This document shows, one piece after another, positions 35,992-46,420 of a stretch of DNA of 64,000 nt. The position numbers and the translations under genes were made by a program. Each line of letters starts with the position of its first letter. Positions within the stretch are counted from its first letter, which is position 1. The DNA is taken from the NCBI GenBank assembly GCA_030762175.1, contig CM060838.1:18149501-18213500 (forward strand), given 5' to 3'. The notes under the pieces were generated by a model. The model worked only from the letters and a program-made list of their open reading frames with translations. It did no database searches and was not told where the DNA came from. Source of the stretch: Metallyticus violacea. Taxonomy: Eukaryota; Arthropoda; Insecta; Mantodea; Metallyticidae.

Positions 35992-37053
35992 CTAGGCAAT
36001 AAATATCTGATTCATTAATGTTAGGCACTAAATAAAGATTTTACAATGCTTGTTACAAGAAGTAATTTGAACAAGAACACTAACTGATGAACACTTCAGC
36101 CATTAAAAGTAAATTATGTGCATTTTATGCTCATGTTTATATCAGCTCTTCAACAAAATATGAATAAGCCATTGACATAGCAAATGCATTGCTTAGGTTC
36201 ATATGCCAATAAATGTGGAATACAGTATTCATATATTGCTGAAACAGCTGATTCTTCATCCTAATAAGTTTTGTTGTTCTAATTCAAGGCTTCCTATAAA
36301 AATAGCAAGGTCTGAAATGAAATATTTCAAAAAATAAAATTTGTGACAGACACTTAAAACTAGCCCTGAATGTCAGGTAAATTAGTCAAATGAATGAACA
36401 ATCAACAAGCACTTTGATTATATTTATGAAGTTTGATAAAACATTGTATACATGTATTTACTTATCATTCCGTTCTTAAAAAAATAAAAAACAAAATCTA
36501 AATATGCAAATTCCTTAATCTGGATGGTGATTTAAAACTGTGAAATAGGGTTACACAGTATATTACTCTAGAAAGAAAACTGCATCCCTAATAACTAACC
36601 ATAAAGATTATATTCAGAATGAAATGTTCATACAAATGCAATATCACTGTTTCTCAAAGCTATGCCATCTCAACTATTTACAAGAAACCCAAAACAGTTC
36701 ACTTAATTTTCCCTGCAAAAGACTGCTGGGATGCCATTACATTGGTTTAGTCAAATGAGATTCATTTTGTGATTTTGTACAATATGCATTAACATTTTTG
36801 TAAAAAAGTAAGTGAAGCTTTAAGAGTGTGTAGTTCAACTAATCATACAATGATATCCATTAACATGTCTTGTATTTACTATGAATGCAAAATGTGTCTC
36901 TAAATTAAAATTGTGTAAATTTTCAAAAATTTTCAAGCAATAGCTTTATAGAAAAGTTCTATACCCGATCTTTCTTTTCAAACCTATTCTGAAATAATTC
37001 ATTTTCTTGCTTTAATTCATTATTTATTTTTGTTACATTCAATTTTTGTTTAC
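35992..37053 (-). other. FAM13: FAM13 intron 2
   Basis: AT-rich; nothing recognised. Confidence 0.6.
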
Positions 37054-37221
37054 CTTATAACCTTTCTATCTTGCGTCTGTGAGCTAAAGCTCTCATGCCG
37101 TTCCTTCCTTTTACGGTGCTGATGTTGATGATGTTGCTGTTTGACAGATGTAGAGACAGCCTCTGCTGTCAGCACTGGTTCTGCAGGCAGAGCAGCTTTG
37201 AGTGCTTGATCCACCTGCAGC
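37054..37221 (-). CDS. FAM13: FAM13 exon E2
   Basis: 168 bp, with acceptor TTCCAG|G and donor AAG|GTAAAC. The frame runs LQVDQALKAALPAE, then a His/Gln stretch (QQHHQHQH), a basic patch (RKRKERHE) and ends DRKVI plus two bases of an Arg codon completed by E3. The resulting KVIRSNSEERP at the junction matches a block I recall from FAM13 proteins. CpG content is still low here although the exon lies only 1 kb from the CpG transition. A plus-strand ORF across this exon is a shadow. Confidence 0.8.
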
Positions 37222-40112
37222 CTGGAATAAATGATAGGGTAATGAATATAACAGCATTATCATCCATTAAACACTATGTCCAAACCTATTAAGTTACGAT
37301 GTAATGCTAGAGAGTCTACTTTGTTTTTATTAAATCTACTCTGTGAGAAAATGCCTCATTTTCAGATTTTGCTATCTTTTGATACTATTATCCAAATTCT
37401 ATTGTGTGAAAAATATCCTAAATGTAACAATGACTGTATGGCTATCAGGTTATGACAGATTTTTGAAATGTTAATATTATTCATAAAAGAACCTATCTGA
37501 TATTTTGCTGTTTAATGCAACAATAATTTATGTATGAATAATTCCAACCTAATTGCAGTAAATAAATTTCTCTTCATTATCTTTTCAACAGTTATTCATG
37601 CTCTTCACTAAAATTAGACTTGTCCTACTTTACTAATTAAATACATGCACAGGCTTTTAATTGATAACCATTATTGTAGAATGGACATTTAAATATACAT
37701 ACATATTACAAATTGCGTATAAAAACCTATTTCAAGAATAAAGCCTATAATGGTTTTCTCCACTCCTCCATTCCATGAAGAGCATTTTTTGGGGGGAGGG
37801 GGGCTTATTTAAGAACACTCAAACATCTTTGGTTATCAGCGTCCCATTCAATTCAAGACGTGAAATGGCCGAGAGGTTTCTTCTTTCAAGCTTGAGGTTC
37901 TTTAGCGTACCGTAAGTCTATCACATGTGACCAAATGTTTACTTTCCTTTCGAAGAAAGCCATATTTAAGATGTTTACGCCCTAAAAAATCCATGGACCC
38001 TGACAATGGGTCTATGAGGCAAGTATGGCCACTACTAGAACCAACACAGCAAACTTAGTAATAAGATATATTATATGGGATGATTGATAATAAGATCGCC
38101 AATGGTATAAAATAAATTTCTGGTAAAATAAAACTACTTACATCGTTATTTTTCAACCTAGCCACCATTTGCTGCCACACATTTTACTAAAAGTGCTATC
38201 ATTATATCATTCCAACATGAGCAAGTATATATAATGCATTTGTGGACAACTAAAAGTTCAGCTTTGCTATTGGATGAAAACTGCTCAGAAGTCGGACGGT
38301 GTAAAAACTGGAATGTACAGAAAGTGCAAAAACTTTCAGACTTGTTATTATTTCCCTGTTTCTGTAATTAAACTTCTCAATGAATCATTATATTCTTTTT
38401 ATCTTAATTAGACGATTTTCTTGATTCGTGACATTCATTCTGCATTGATTTCGCCGTGCGTCACTGAAATAGATCGCCCGGTTTTTGTTCATCACATTTA
38501 TACAATAGATTTTGGCATGTCGAACCCACTGGCGGCTTTATTTGTAACTCGAGAGATTGTATGATCACGACTAGAATGCTATTACTCGAACGCTCAATAG
38601 TATACATTCATATTGCATTAGAACTACAGTAAGCAGTTTGCAAGCATGCGATTTTTTTCTTAAGTACTAGAGAGGTCACGCTGTAGAAGACTTTATCAAT
38701 CAACCCTCGTTATTTTTAATCCAACAGCACTGGTGCCAGTTGTACTATCAGTCAAAGTGGTCAGGGCTCATATAGCTAGTTTATGACGTTTCTTCGATTT
38801 TCAACAATGTGATGAATCAATTTATATCTCGTCTTATTTGGATATGAATGTTAAATTACCGAAAGATAAAACACAAGAAATATTGTACAGGAAGAAAGGT
38901 TATTTTATCATTAATGGAAGGCTATTTTCTTACATGAGGATCTTCTGTGAAGAGAGAAATTATACAGCAACTTTTAATTAACCAACACGGTATTTTTATA
39001 CGCATAAATTTTGTTCTTTCAAACAGTAAGAAAAATATCATCTTGACAACACTAAAAACACAGTGATGCATTGTTGAATACAATTTAAAACAAAAGAACA
39101 TTATTGCCATATCCTGGTGCATACCCGCTTCCAGGAGCAGAAACAATTCAGTGTTAATTTGCATGAAACTTTCATAGCCACCAACATTACTACAGCACCC
39201 TAAATACTAGACTCTTGAGCCAAATTACGAATCTGTAAGTTTGAGAAACGGAATAATTCGGCACATCGGCTTAGCAATGTAATTTATAGTCTTGCAGTAA
39301 AAATGAATAAATAAAATAAAAATGAGGGAAATAAAAAAAATAAAAATTTAAGAAAAATGTCACAGTTGAACATGGAACAGGGACCCATCTAGAATTTTAA
39401 TATCAATAGCTTTATATGCAATGAATTGAAAAAAAAATTAAAAAGTTTAATTTTACGTAATTGAGTAGAGGGGTGTTCGGACGGTGAAGAGAAAGTGTTG
39501 AAAGTGTACTCTAAGATCTGTTGATCTGGAATATTGTTTACCAGATGCTGCTACATACAGAAAATATAGAATAAAAATCACTCAAACTTATTCTTAAACA
39601 CAGTTAATAAGTAAAATAAAGCAGGCAATAAATGTATGGTTAATCTGTGAAGAGAAATCTAATAAAGTAAATAACTTTACTTTAGAAAGTTTAATAATAT
39701 TCCATATTATTGACATGTAACAACATAATTCCAACATTTGATTACGCATTTTTCTCATTATGTATTAACATAATTGGTTAATGAACTGACAAAGTATGTA
39801 ATTCTGCTGTTCTTTAACAAAATGATTCACTCTTCATAGCCTTTCCCATATTTCCCTCAAATTGCTCATCGCTTTCGTGTGTAGAGTCAATATAGATAAA
39901 ATCAGTAATAGCCAGGTTTACAACGACTATGCAAAAGCCCACTCTTTCTCGCTCCATGGTTTCGATCGAAATCTCTGTATAGTTCAAGTTGCTTGGAACT
40001 TTGCCTTAACTGTAGGATTTCGGTAATTATTTTAATCATTAATAATATGTTAATTATTTCAAAAACTTTTGGTAGATGGCTTGGGACGTACACTTCCATA
40101 GCTATAATATAC
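37222..40112 (-). other. FAM13: FAM13 intron 1
   Basis: Contains the SINE at 37.80-38.05 kb and the CpG transition at about 38.2 kb. The part from 38.3 to 39.9 kb is CpG-normal and holds no recognised element. Confidence 0.45.
37804..38047 (-). mobile_element. tRNA-derived SINE, family 1 (diverged)
   Basis: In reverse it follows the family body: ATCAGCGTCCCATTCAATTC, CTTGAGGTTCTTTAGCGT, CTTTCGAAGAAAGCCATA, TTTACGCCCTAAAAAATCCATG. The B-box region is deleted. It keeps several CpG sites lost in the 16.6-kb copy, which fits its position at the edge of the CpG-poor domain. Confidence 0.8.
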
Positions 40113-40255
40113 CTGAATTGCATAACACTTTCTTTACGTCTTATTCTGGAGAGTCGGCAACTTTTCAGGTTTTCAGGGTTAGACAATGTGATGCATTTGC
40201 TTGTAATTGCCGTTCCATTCCTTAGAAGCACGCTCAGCGCACTACAAGATCCCAT
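40113..40255 (-). CDS. FAM13: FAM13 candidate alternative first coding exon E1
   Basis: An ATG at 40255-40253 opens 47 codons (MGSCSALSVLLRNG...) and ends in AG before a CAG|GTATAT donor. The two leftover bases fit exactly with the single leading G of E2, giving ...MQF-R-LQVDQ. An in-frame stop lies upstream, so the ORF does not extend past a few codons. The sequence is in a CpG-normal stretch, unlike the downstream gene body, as expected for a promoter-proximal exon. MGSC resembles N-terminal acylation sites (Gly2, Cys4), but residue 6 is Ala, not the preferred Ser/Thr. I do not recognise the peptide from vertebrate FAM13. It could also be a chance ORF with a matching donor. Confidence 0.4.
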
Positions 40256-41028
40256 TTGCGTCAAACTGAGCTCTTAAATATCTGGCGGTCGTAATTTCAG
40301 AAGATTTGAGAGCTTTCTTTGATCCGGGTAGGACCCATGCCGCTAGCCAAAACTAATGCTTAACAGTCCTTAGCCTGAGGTAGGATTGGAACCCGCGGTG
40401 CCTCATGACAGGAGACCAGGCTCTAGTGAGTCACGGAATCTGTATAAACTCTCTATTCCAACCTGCCACTTGAAGCACAAGCGCTCTGACCAATCACCAC
40501 GACAGATCTTTTCAGTGATGTTTTATTTTATTGGTAATCGACTGATTGCTGCTCACATGGTTTTACTTTTGTGGTTTGCCTTACAGTAAGGAATACACTA
40601 CTTCTATTCAAACAATGAAGTTTTAATTAATAATTTCGTGAAATTTCATTCCTTTGTTTTTGCATTAAAGCAAGGGTACATTCCATAAAAGGGATGACAA
40701 TCCACATATGATGAAATACAAATTCGGAAAAAAAAAGAAGAAAAAAAAAACATCAAACTTTACTGCAAATAAAATGTAATAAGCTCATCCATGCATGGTC
40801 CATAGGTATTTTCGCTACAGGACTGCAATCTTCAATCATTCTTTGTTTTCCTTTTCTCCAAACACGAATCCTTCAATCTTTCATTACAAAAACGTGAATC
40901 GACGAGTTAAAATTCCTTAGTGTAACAACAAATCTCCTTATAAAGAAGGTATGTTTAATTTTAAATTAAATAATTTAAAACTCATACGAGGGTAGCTCCA
41001 TAGGTTTCCAGCCTCGCTGATAAGGGTT
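40256..41028. other. region upstream of candidate E1
   Basis: Directly before the E1 ATG on the minus strand are ATATTTAAGAG and TCAGTTTG, an initiator-like word. They are too close together for a standard TATA/initiator pair. A tRNA-like repeat follows at 40.33-40.50 kb. Nothing else recognised. Confidence 0.3.
40330..40500 (-). repeat. possible tRNA-derived repeat
   Basis: The minus strand has GGTCAGAGCGCTTGTGCTTC (box-A-like, with an anticodon-arm-like stretch), a degraded B box GGTTGGAATAG, and further on a good B-box-like GGGTTCCAATCC. It may be a third SINE family or a tRNA pseudogene pair. I see no second copy in the window. Confidence 0.35.
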
Positions 41029-41310
41029 ATCGCCTTCACATTTTTTTATTGATTTATTTATGGACGCTCTTTAACATCTCAGGTCATCAGCGTCCCATTC
41101 AACTCAGGGCGTGAAACGGCCGACAAATTTTTCTCAGAGGCCTCTCTTTCAGGCTTGAGGTTCTTTTACGTGCCGCAAATGTACAACACGGGATCCACGG
41201 TTTTACTTCCCTTCCGAAGGAAGCCATACTTAGGATTTTTACGCCCGAAAAAATCCATCGGTCCTGGCCGGGTTCGAACCCGCGTTTCGGGTTTAGGAAT
41301 CGCCTTCACA
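41029..41310 (-). mobile_element. tRNA-derived SINE, family 1, with 12-bp target duplication
   Basis: ATCGCCTTCACA at 41029-41040 is repeated exactly at 41299-41310. The element between (41041-41298) is in reverse orientation. It has an A/T tail, the CTTTAACATCTCAGGTCATC 3' end, the full body and a B box GGGTTCGAACCC. Box A is missing, so it is 5'-truncated at insertion. Many CpG sites are intact, so it is young. Confidence 0.92.
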
Positions 41311-41414
41311 AAATTCTTATACTGTATCATGCCTTATCCGTTAAGTAAATAATTTCAGCTTTAACTTCCGCTTCGTTGTGTTAGAAGGCTATGTGTAGAA
41401 GATTGTGACATATT

Positions 41415-42450
41415 CAAAATTAAGTATCGAGCTGTTAAGTTCTTCATAAAAGAAGGACTTACTCCAAATGAATTAAACAGCGATTGGACAGTGTATATGC
41501 GGAAGCATCCCCCTCATATTCTAACGTAAAAGAATGGGCCAAACTTTTTCGAATGGGTCGAGGAACCAATGAACACGAAGAGCGTGCAGATCGGCCCTTG
41601 GAGGTGCTCAATCCTGAAAACATCGCTCTTGTGGAAGAAGAAGAAGAAATTATGGAAGACCGGCGGCTTAAAGTTACAGAAATAGCAGCAAGGTTGGGCC
41701 TTTCTAAAACAACAGTCCTTCGAATTATTCATCAACATTTAAACATGAATAAGGTTAGTGCAAGATGGGTGCCTAAGACTTCTTTCCTCAGTCCAAAAGC
41801 AGCAACAAGTCATCTGCTGTCAGGAATTTTTGGAGCTCTGTTGTGGCAACTAGAAAGACGTTCAGCAAACCATTGTTACAGGAGATGAAACTATGGTCCT
41901 CTATACTGATTCTTTGTCCCAAAGAGAATCAATGGAGTGGCGTAAATCTGGCGAGCACCGCCTCCAAAGGCCAAGATCGTTCAGTCAACTAAAAAAATCA
42001 TGACCACAATTCTTGGGACTGTGAAGGAATACTCTTCATTGACTTCAAGGAGAGGAACACCACAGTAAATGGGGAGTATTATGCTGGCCTAATGCACTGA
42101 CTACGTGCTTCCATCAAAGAGAAAAGACGAGGAAAGCTGAGTAGTGGTGTGCGCCTTGTTCACGACAACGCGCCTGTGCGCACAGCTCTTGTTACAAAGG
42201 AAGCTGTGAAGAAATGTGGCTTTAAGGAGATCGACTATCCACCCTACAGTCCAGATCTAGTTCCCAGTTATTATTTCCTTTTCTCAAAACTCAAGAAAGA
42301 CTTTCGAGGAAGGAAATTTAAGTGTGACTAAGAAGTGATGGATGCTGTTTAAACCCAATTTTGCAGACAAGACTTCCTACTATTTGGGGAGGGGGGTTGA
42401 AATGTTAATTCAAAGATGTGAGAAGTGTATTGCAATAAAGCGTAACTATA
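41415..42450 (+). pseudogene. mariner-type transposase pseudogene
   Basis: Frames read YRAVKFFIKEGLTPNEL, a one-base loss near 41477, then LDSVYAEASPSYSNVKEWAK, LFRMGRG, RRLKVTEIAARLGLSKTTVL and RIIHQHLNMNKVSARWVPK, giving the two helix-turn-helix parts. A later frame reads GDETMVLYTDSLSQRESMEW, IMTTILGTVK-type text, LVHDNAPVRTALVT and PPYSPDLVPSYYFLFSKL. The first two catalytic Asp (GDE, HDN) are kept; the third, expected in PSDY, is Tyr. Stops and at least three frameshifts. I found no clear terminal inverted repeats. Confidence 0.88.
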
Positions 42451-43800
42451 CTGAAAAGTGAAATATAGTTTTGTCTGTATCATAACTAGAAAAAGGTTAG
42501 GCCGGAAACCTACCATCGTATGTTATATATTTTAATGATTTTTTTATTAATACACCAGGATTGATTTTGTTATAATTTTAGAGCTGCCATGTTCTTTAAT
42601 TTTGTATGAAACTTCAAATCTTGGCGCTATCGAGTTTAGCCGTTCATTATTGGGAACCTCCACCCGGAAAATCGGTTCAAAAACATCTGCCAAGCGCGGA
42701 TTGTCGAGTCGGTTGTTCCTTGGGTCAACTTGCCTGATCAAAGCTATTGTTTGCATCCGCTTCCGCATCTTTAATTTAAAGATTTAAGTCGAGTAGTTAT
42801 AGCTTTGTGCCGGCCTCAGGCAGTGTGAAAATCGCCCATACTTAACAAAAACCAAAACCACTGCCTAAATTAGAAGACTACAAAAGTGAAGTGGTGATTA
42901 ATTCTAAATAAGTAACTTTCTCGAAATGAAGAAACTAGCATGCTATCCAAAACAGGACGTTTTAAATACTGTTTAACACCCTTATTACCACAGAGGAATC
43001 GCAGAACGGTGGGCACTGATAAATATGATGAAATGATAAACATGAAAGAATTTTTAAAACAAGCCTTCTTGGCTTAAATTAGGTTAATTCACCATATTTG
43101 TCAGTAATGAGAATTGAGGAAACGGTTTAAAAAGTTATGTTGGAAATCGAACCGTAGACAAAGCTTTGCGCCACATGTGTCGCTAAAACAGGAAGTAGCC
43201 GAGAGAGGAGAAAACATGACTATCGTGCGTTGGTGTACAACTTATTCGTACATTACTCTTCTCCCAAGGTTACCATCAGGGCGTTTGAAATGACGTTTTG
43301 TGTCAACAAATGATAACGTGTGCGAAGAATTTGCGCAATCAAAAATTTTATGAATTACCAGACAAATCAACTATATTGCTATTAAGATTTTTTCTTTTCT
43401 TTAAATCATGAATAAATCTGAACGTTTTTATTTGACAGTGCCCAGCTTTTAGCATTAACGGCTATACTTACAGTATTTACTTACCTATGTAATCCTCTTA
43501 AATAACATTCTGTTTGTATCTAAAGCTGCTTGCTTGTTTAATACTACTACAATATTGATAAATTTGTTCCATCTAGACAATGTTTTTCTATATTATTACA
43601 TTCCACGAGCATTGCACATAGAGCAGAGATTGCCAAATCATAGCCTGCGGGTGTTTCCGTCTGATCCTTTTACACTCTTCAAAGCCTTACGCACAAGTAT
43701 CCTTTCGTAATGAATCTGTTTTTCATTAACTCTATCGATAAACTAATCCAGATGGAGTTTTAGGTAAAAGTTCAAATATTTACAAACAAAAAAAAAAGCT
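42451..43800. other. unannotated intergenic DNA
   Basis: Holds a 55-bp SINE family-2 fragment at 43006-43060. Otherwise nothing recognised; short ORFs only. Confidence 0.5.
43006..43060 (-). mobile_element. SINE family-2 fragment
   Basis: GGTGGGCACTGATAAATATG and ATGAAATGATAAA follow the 3' end of the 59.38-kb copy in the same orientation. Confidence 0.5.
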
Positions 43801-44341
43801 GTTTAACATCTGTTGTGAACTATGGAAATTATTATTTGCTGCCTACTCCGAGATTTCCAAGACGAATGCTTACGAACTGCAGGTGCAAGGCTGACTACCA
43901 TTCATAAAGATACCTTTCCCTTTCTCTCAGAAAAGGTCGATGACTTAAAGTGCCTGGCGCTCTACTGCGGGAACACCACTAGATGGCACCCTCTGAATAT
44001 ATCTATTAAAGGAAAATGCCTATAAAAACTCTGGTTGCGTACTAGTTGTTCGCAAGTGGAGATGGCATAATTCTGCGTAGACAGCGTTGCAGCCTTGCTT
44101 GATGGCCAGTCTGCGCATGCGTAAGATAAATTGTACGTAACAATCGGGAGAAGTGGGCCACTCGACAGGAAGGATAGGAGCAGACTCACAGACGACACTA
44201 TAGAGATGGCTAAGCAAGCTGAAAGATAATCTGTTTGAACATTTCCGAATTTGATTGATGACAGAATCGGAATACATTAGTGATGACGTTCGCGAGCTTT
44301 AGCAGGAGTTCAGGCGCAGACATTCAGACGTTTTCGCGCTG
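43801..44341. other. unannotated DNA
   Basis: CpG-normal sequence with overlapping short ORFs on both strands, none of which I recognise. It ends at a microsatellite. Confidence 0.4.
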
Positions 44342-44404
<63 letters not shown>

Positions 44405-44405
44405 T
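44342..44405. repeat. (ATT)n microsatellite
   Basis: About 21 uninterrupted ATT triplets. Confidence 0.95.
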
Positions 44406-44429
44406 TATTTTTTTTTGTTAGTTATTTCG

Positions 44430-44862
44430 CATTTGGCACAATTCTTTTGTACAACTTAAATAACTCAAACCCGAGTTTCCCATTCTCGTACATGTTATAA
44501 AGAGGGGCCCAGCCGCCATTATGAACATAACATTTTTTTGAAAACATATCTTTAACCAGCCTCATACATTTGATGGTCTTTCTCAAAGTAGTCCCCGTTG
44601 GGTGCAATGCATCTGTTCCAGCGTTTCTGCCAGTCTTTAAAGATTGGGGGGGGGGGGGCATTGGTCCTTCAGAATCGCTTCCGCAGTCTTCACCACTGCT
44701 TTTGATTATGGAAAATTATTCCCACCAAGGTCTTCAACTTAGGAAAAAGGGAAAAGCAACATGTGCTGTTGTGCATTATGTGGCGCAGCATCCAGCCTGT
44801 TGCACTGAAATGTGGCATTTTGGAGGGATATGGTCTTGCAGTTTTCAGGACATTTCTGTAGT
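44430..44862 (-). pseudogene. mariner-type transposase relic (C-terminal part)
   Basis: The minus strand reads KCHISVQQAG, FPFFLS*RPWW (from CDFFLFPKLK), AVVKTAEAILKD, then a G/C homopolymer, FKDWQKRWNRCIAPNGDYFE and KDHQMYEAG. The 63-kb element ends the same way (FEDWQK..CI..NGDYFE), so they are one family. The 5' half is absent; the similarity ends where the GC-rich segment begins. Confidence 0.75.
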
Positions 44863-45409
44863 ATTGCCCATTTGTGCTCTGCGGGCCCTGAGTACCCGTG
44901 GTACTTCTGACATTACTAGAAGGAACCGGGCCGAACTTGAAACGAGCCCCTCCCGCAAGGGAGTTGTCCGGATTGGGTTGGACTCGGCTTGGCAGTTGGT
45001 CCCGGAACTCACGGGCAAATGAGTACTCACGATGGCACCGTGTCCCAGGGGAGTGCTGAAGGCGTGTACCCTGGGGGCAGGTTTTCCCGAATCGCTGTCG
45101 TTTGTGGGTAGGGTGGTGGCTACCTAAATGCTGGGATGACTCACCTCCACAATACGAGTAGGTCTAGTTAGATGAGACCTCTCCACCAGTAAGAATCTGG
45201 CAGCTAAGGCAACTTAGCGCGTCTGGGCGTCGCAAACGTCTACAGTCCAACGACGGGTCGGAATAGCTTCTAGGTGCCGTCCTAATGTAAAAACCTACGG
45301 GATGCGCAGACCTCTGTGAAAAAATTGATAACCTCAACCCCTCCCTCTTTTATCAGTTGATCATACTTTTCTCAACTGGAGCCAAAAAAAAAAAAAAAAA
45401 AAAAAAAAA
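44863..45409 (+). mobile_element. unclassified GC-rich retroposed segment with 27-nt poly(A)
   Basis: About 550 bp, clearly more GC- and CpG-rich than both sides, ending in 27 A's (45383-45409). It begins where the mariner similarity stops, so it was probably inserted into or joined to that element. No long ORF, tRNA-like box or known family is recognised, and no exact target duplication was found. It could be a LINE end, a new SINE or a processed RNA copy. Confidence 0.5.
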
Positions 45410-46348
45410 GGCTTCGACCTTGCACACATGTCAGCTCATTTACGTTATCTTCTACGCTGATTAGTTACTGCATGTAAATGTGCGGTTTCATTATACTAAA
45501 GTCTTTTACAAACATATCAACTTTTTTTCTAGCAACGCAAAGAATTGTACGATACAACACTTTAACGCTAGAAGTATATGTTAAAATTCGAAAAATGTGC
45601 ATACAAAATTCTTTGCTGTGCAGAATAATTGACAGCATAAGAACAAGCAACGTGGAAAGATTTTCTTGCTACGAAACTGTTTAGAACCATCATTCACGAA
45701 TATTCATCACTGTCAAAATAGTGTGTTAAATTGCGACACGAAAATGCCAAGTTTCACACTAAAAGATCACTGATGATACATTGTACTTACTGCCATTTTG
45801 AAGTGTTTTAAAACTCCACGTGATGGTTAGAGCCCGGATTTTATGTAATTACATGTTTTAATGCTATATGTTTAGGAAAATATAAAGAAAAATAATAGAC
45901 AAAATCACAAGAAGGGCTATTTTCTAGAGATTTACGTTTTTAATATTTGTTATAACAACTGATCATTTAAATATTTTACATAATTTTACATGTTCTAATA
46001 TTATTATAGAATTATTAAATTTTTGTATAATATTACACATTTCACAGTATACTACAACATTTTCAAGCTAGTTCTAACATAATTGTCGCTACATTCAAAA
46101 CGAACTTTTCGCTGTTATCAACGGTGACTTTAAAAACTTTTCCTTTCTCAAAACTTGCCGACAGGTAAGTCGGTTAACCCCAGCCGTGTCTTCGTTATCG
46201 TCCAAACTGATAACATGGATTTGTATTGGCAGTGCTTTTACAACAGACTTATATCGACAACCAAAACGATTTATATAAACTTATTGCATTTTACATGCCC
46301 AGCTCAAGCGATAAACTCCCGGAAGTAAATAAACTGATATCGGCAACG
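45410..46348. other. unannotated DNA
   Basis: CpG-normal (28 CpG counted in 45421-46320). Nothing recognised. Confidence 0.5.
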
Positions 46349-46351
46349 AAA

Positions 46352-46394
<43 letters not shown>

Positions 46395-46420
46395 TAATAA
46401 TAATAATCATCATCATCATC
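46349..46420. repeat. compound microsatellite (AAAT)n (AAT)n (CAT)n
   Basis: Three adjoining simple repeats that pass from tetra- to trinucleotide. Confidence 0.95.

Larger units (their letters stand above)
1..40255 (-). other. FAM13: FAM13-family gene locus (3' end outside window)
   Basis: Twelve minus-strand exons are joined by GT-AG introns, listed separately as E1 to E12. All successive phases agree except E6 to E7. Together they encode about 660 residues resembling the part of vertebrate FAM13A/B/C that follows the RhoGAP domain: an RSNSEERP block, Ser-rich linkers, a coiled-coil block with RPSHADK, and the family signature GRPVTK...PLYDRY. The final conserved C-terminal coiled coil (LLExL..REEKK type in vertebrates) is not seen and should lie left of base 1. 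No RhoGAP exon is seen, so either this is a short isoform or those exons lie right of base 64000. The family is linked to Rho/Wnt-related signalling in vertebrates; the role here is unknown. Confidence 0.88.

Noticed and set aside
39993..40277. Plus-strand hydrophobic 94-residue ORF
   Set aside because: It is the antisense of the candidate exon E1 and its flank; nothing supports expression.
44570..45022. Plus-strand 150-residue ORF
   Set aside because: It runs across the antisense of the mariner C-terminal region and into the GC-rich segment, so it is a shadow.
45750..45790. CTGATGATAC near 45.77 kb as another hammerhead core
   Set aside because: No stem II and no GAAA follow; the same word also occurs by chance inside SINE family 2.
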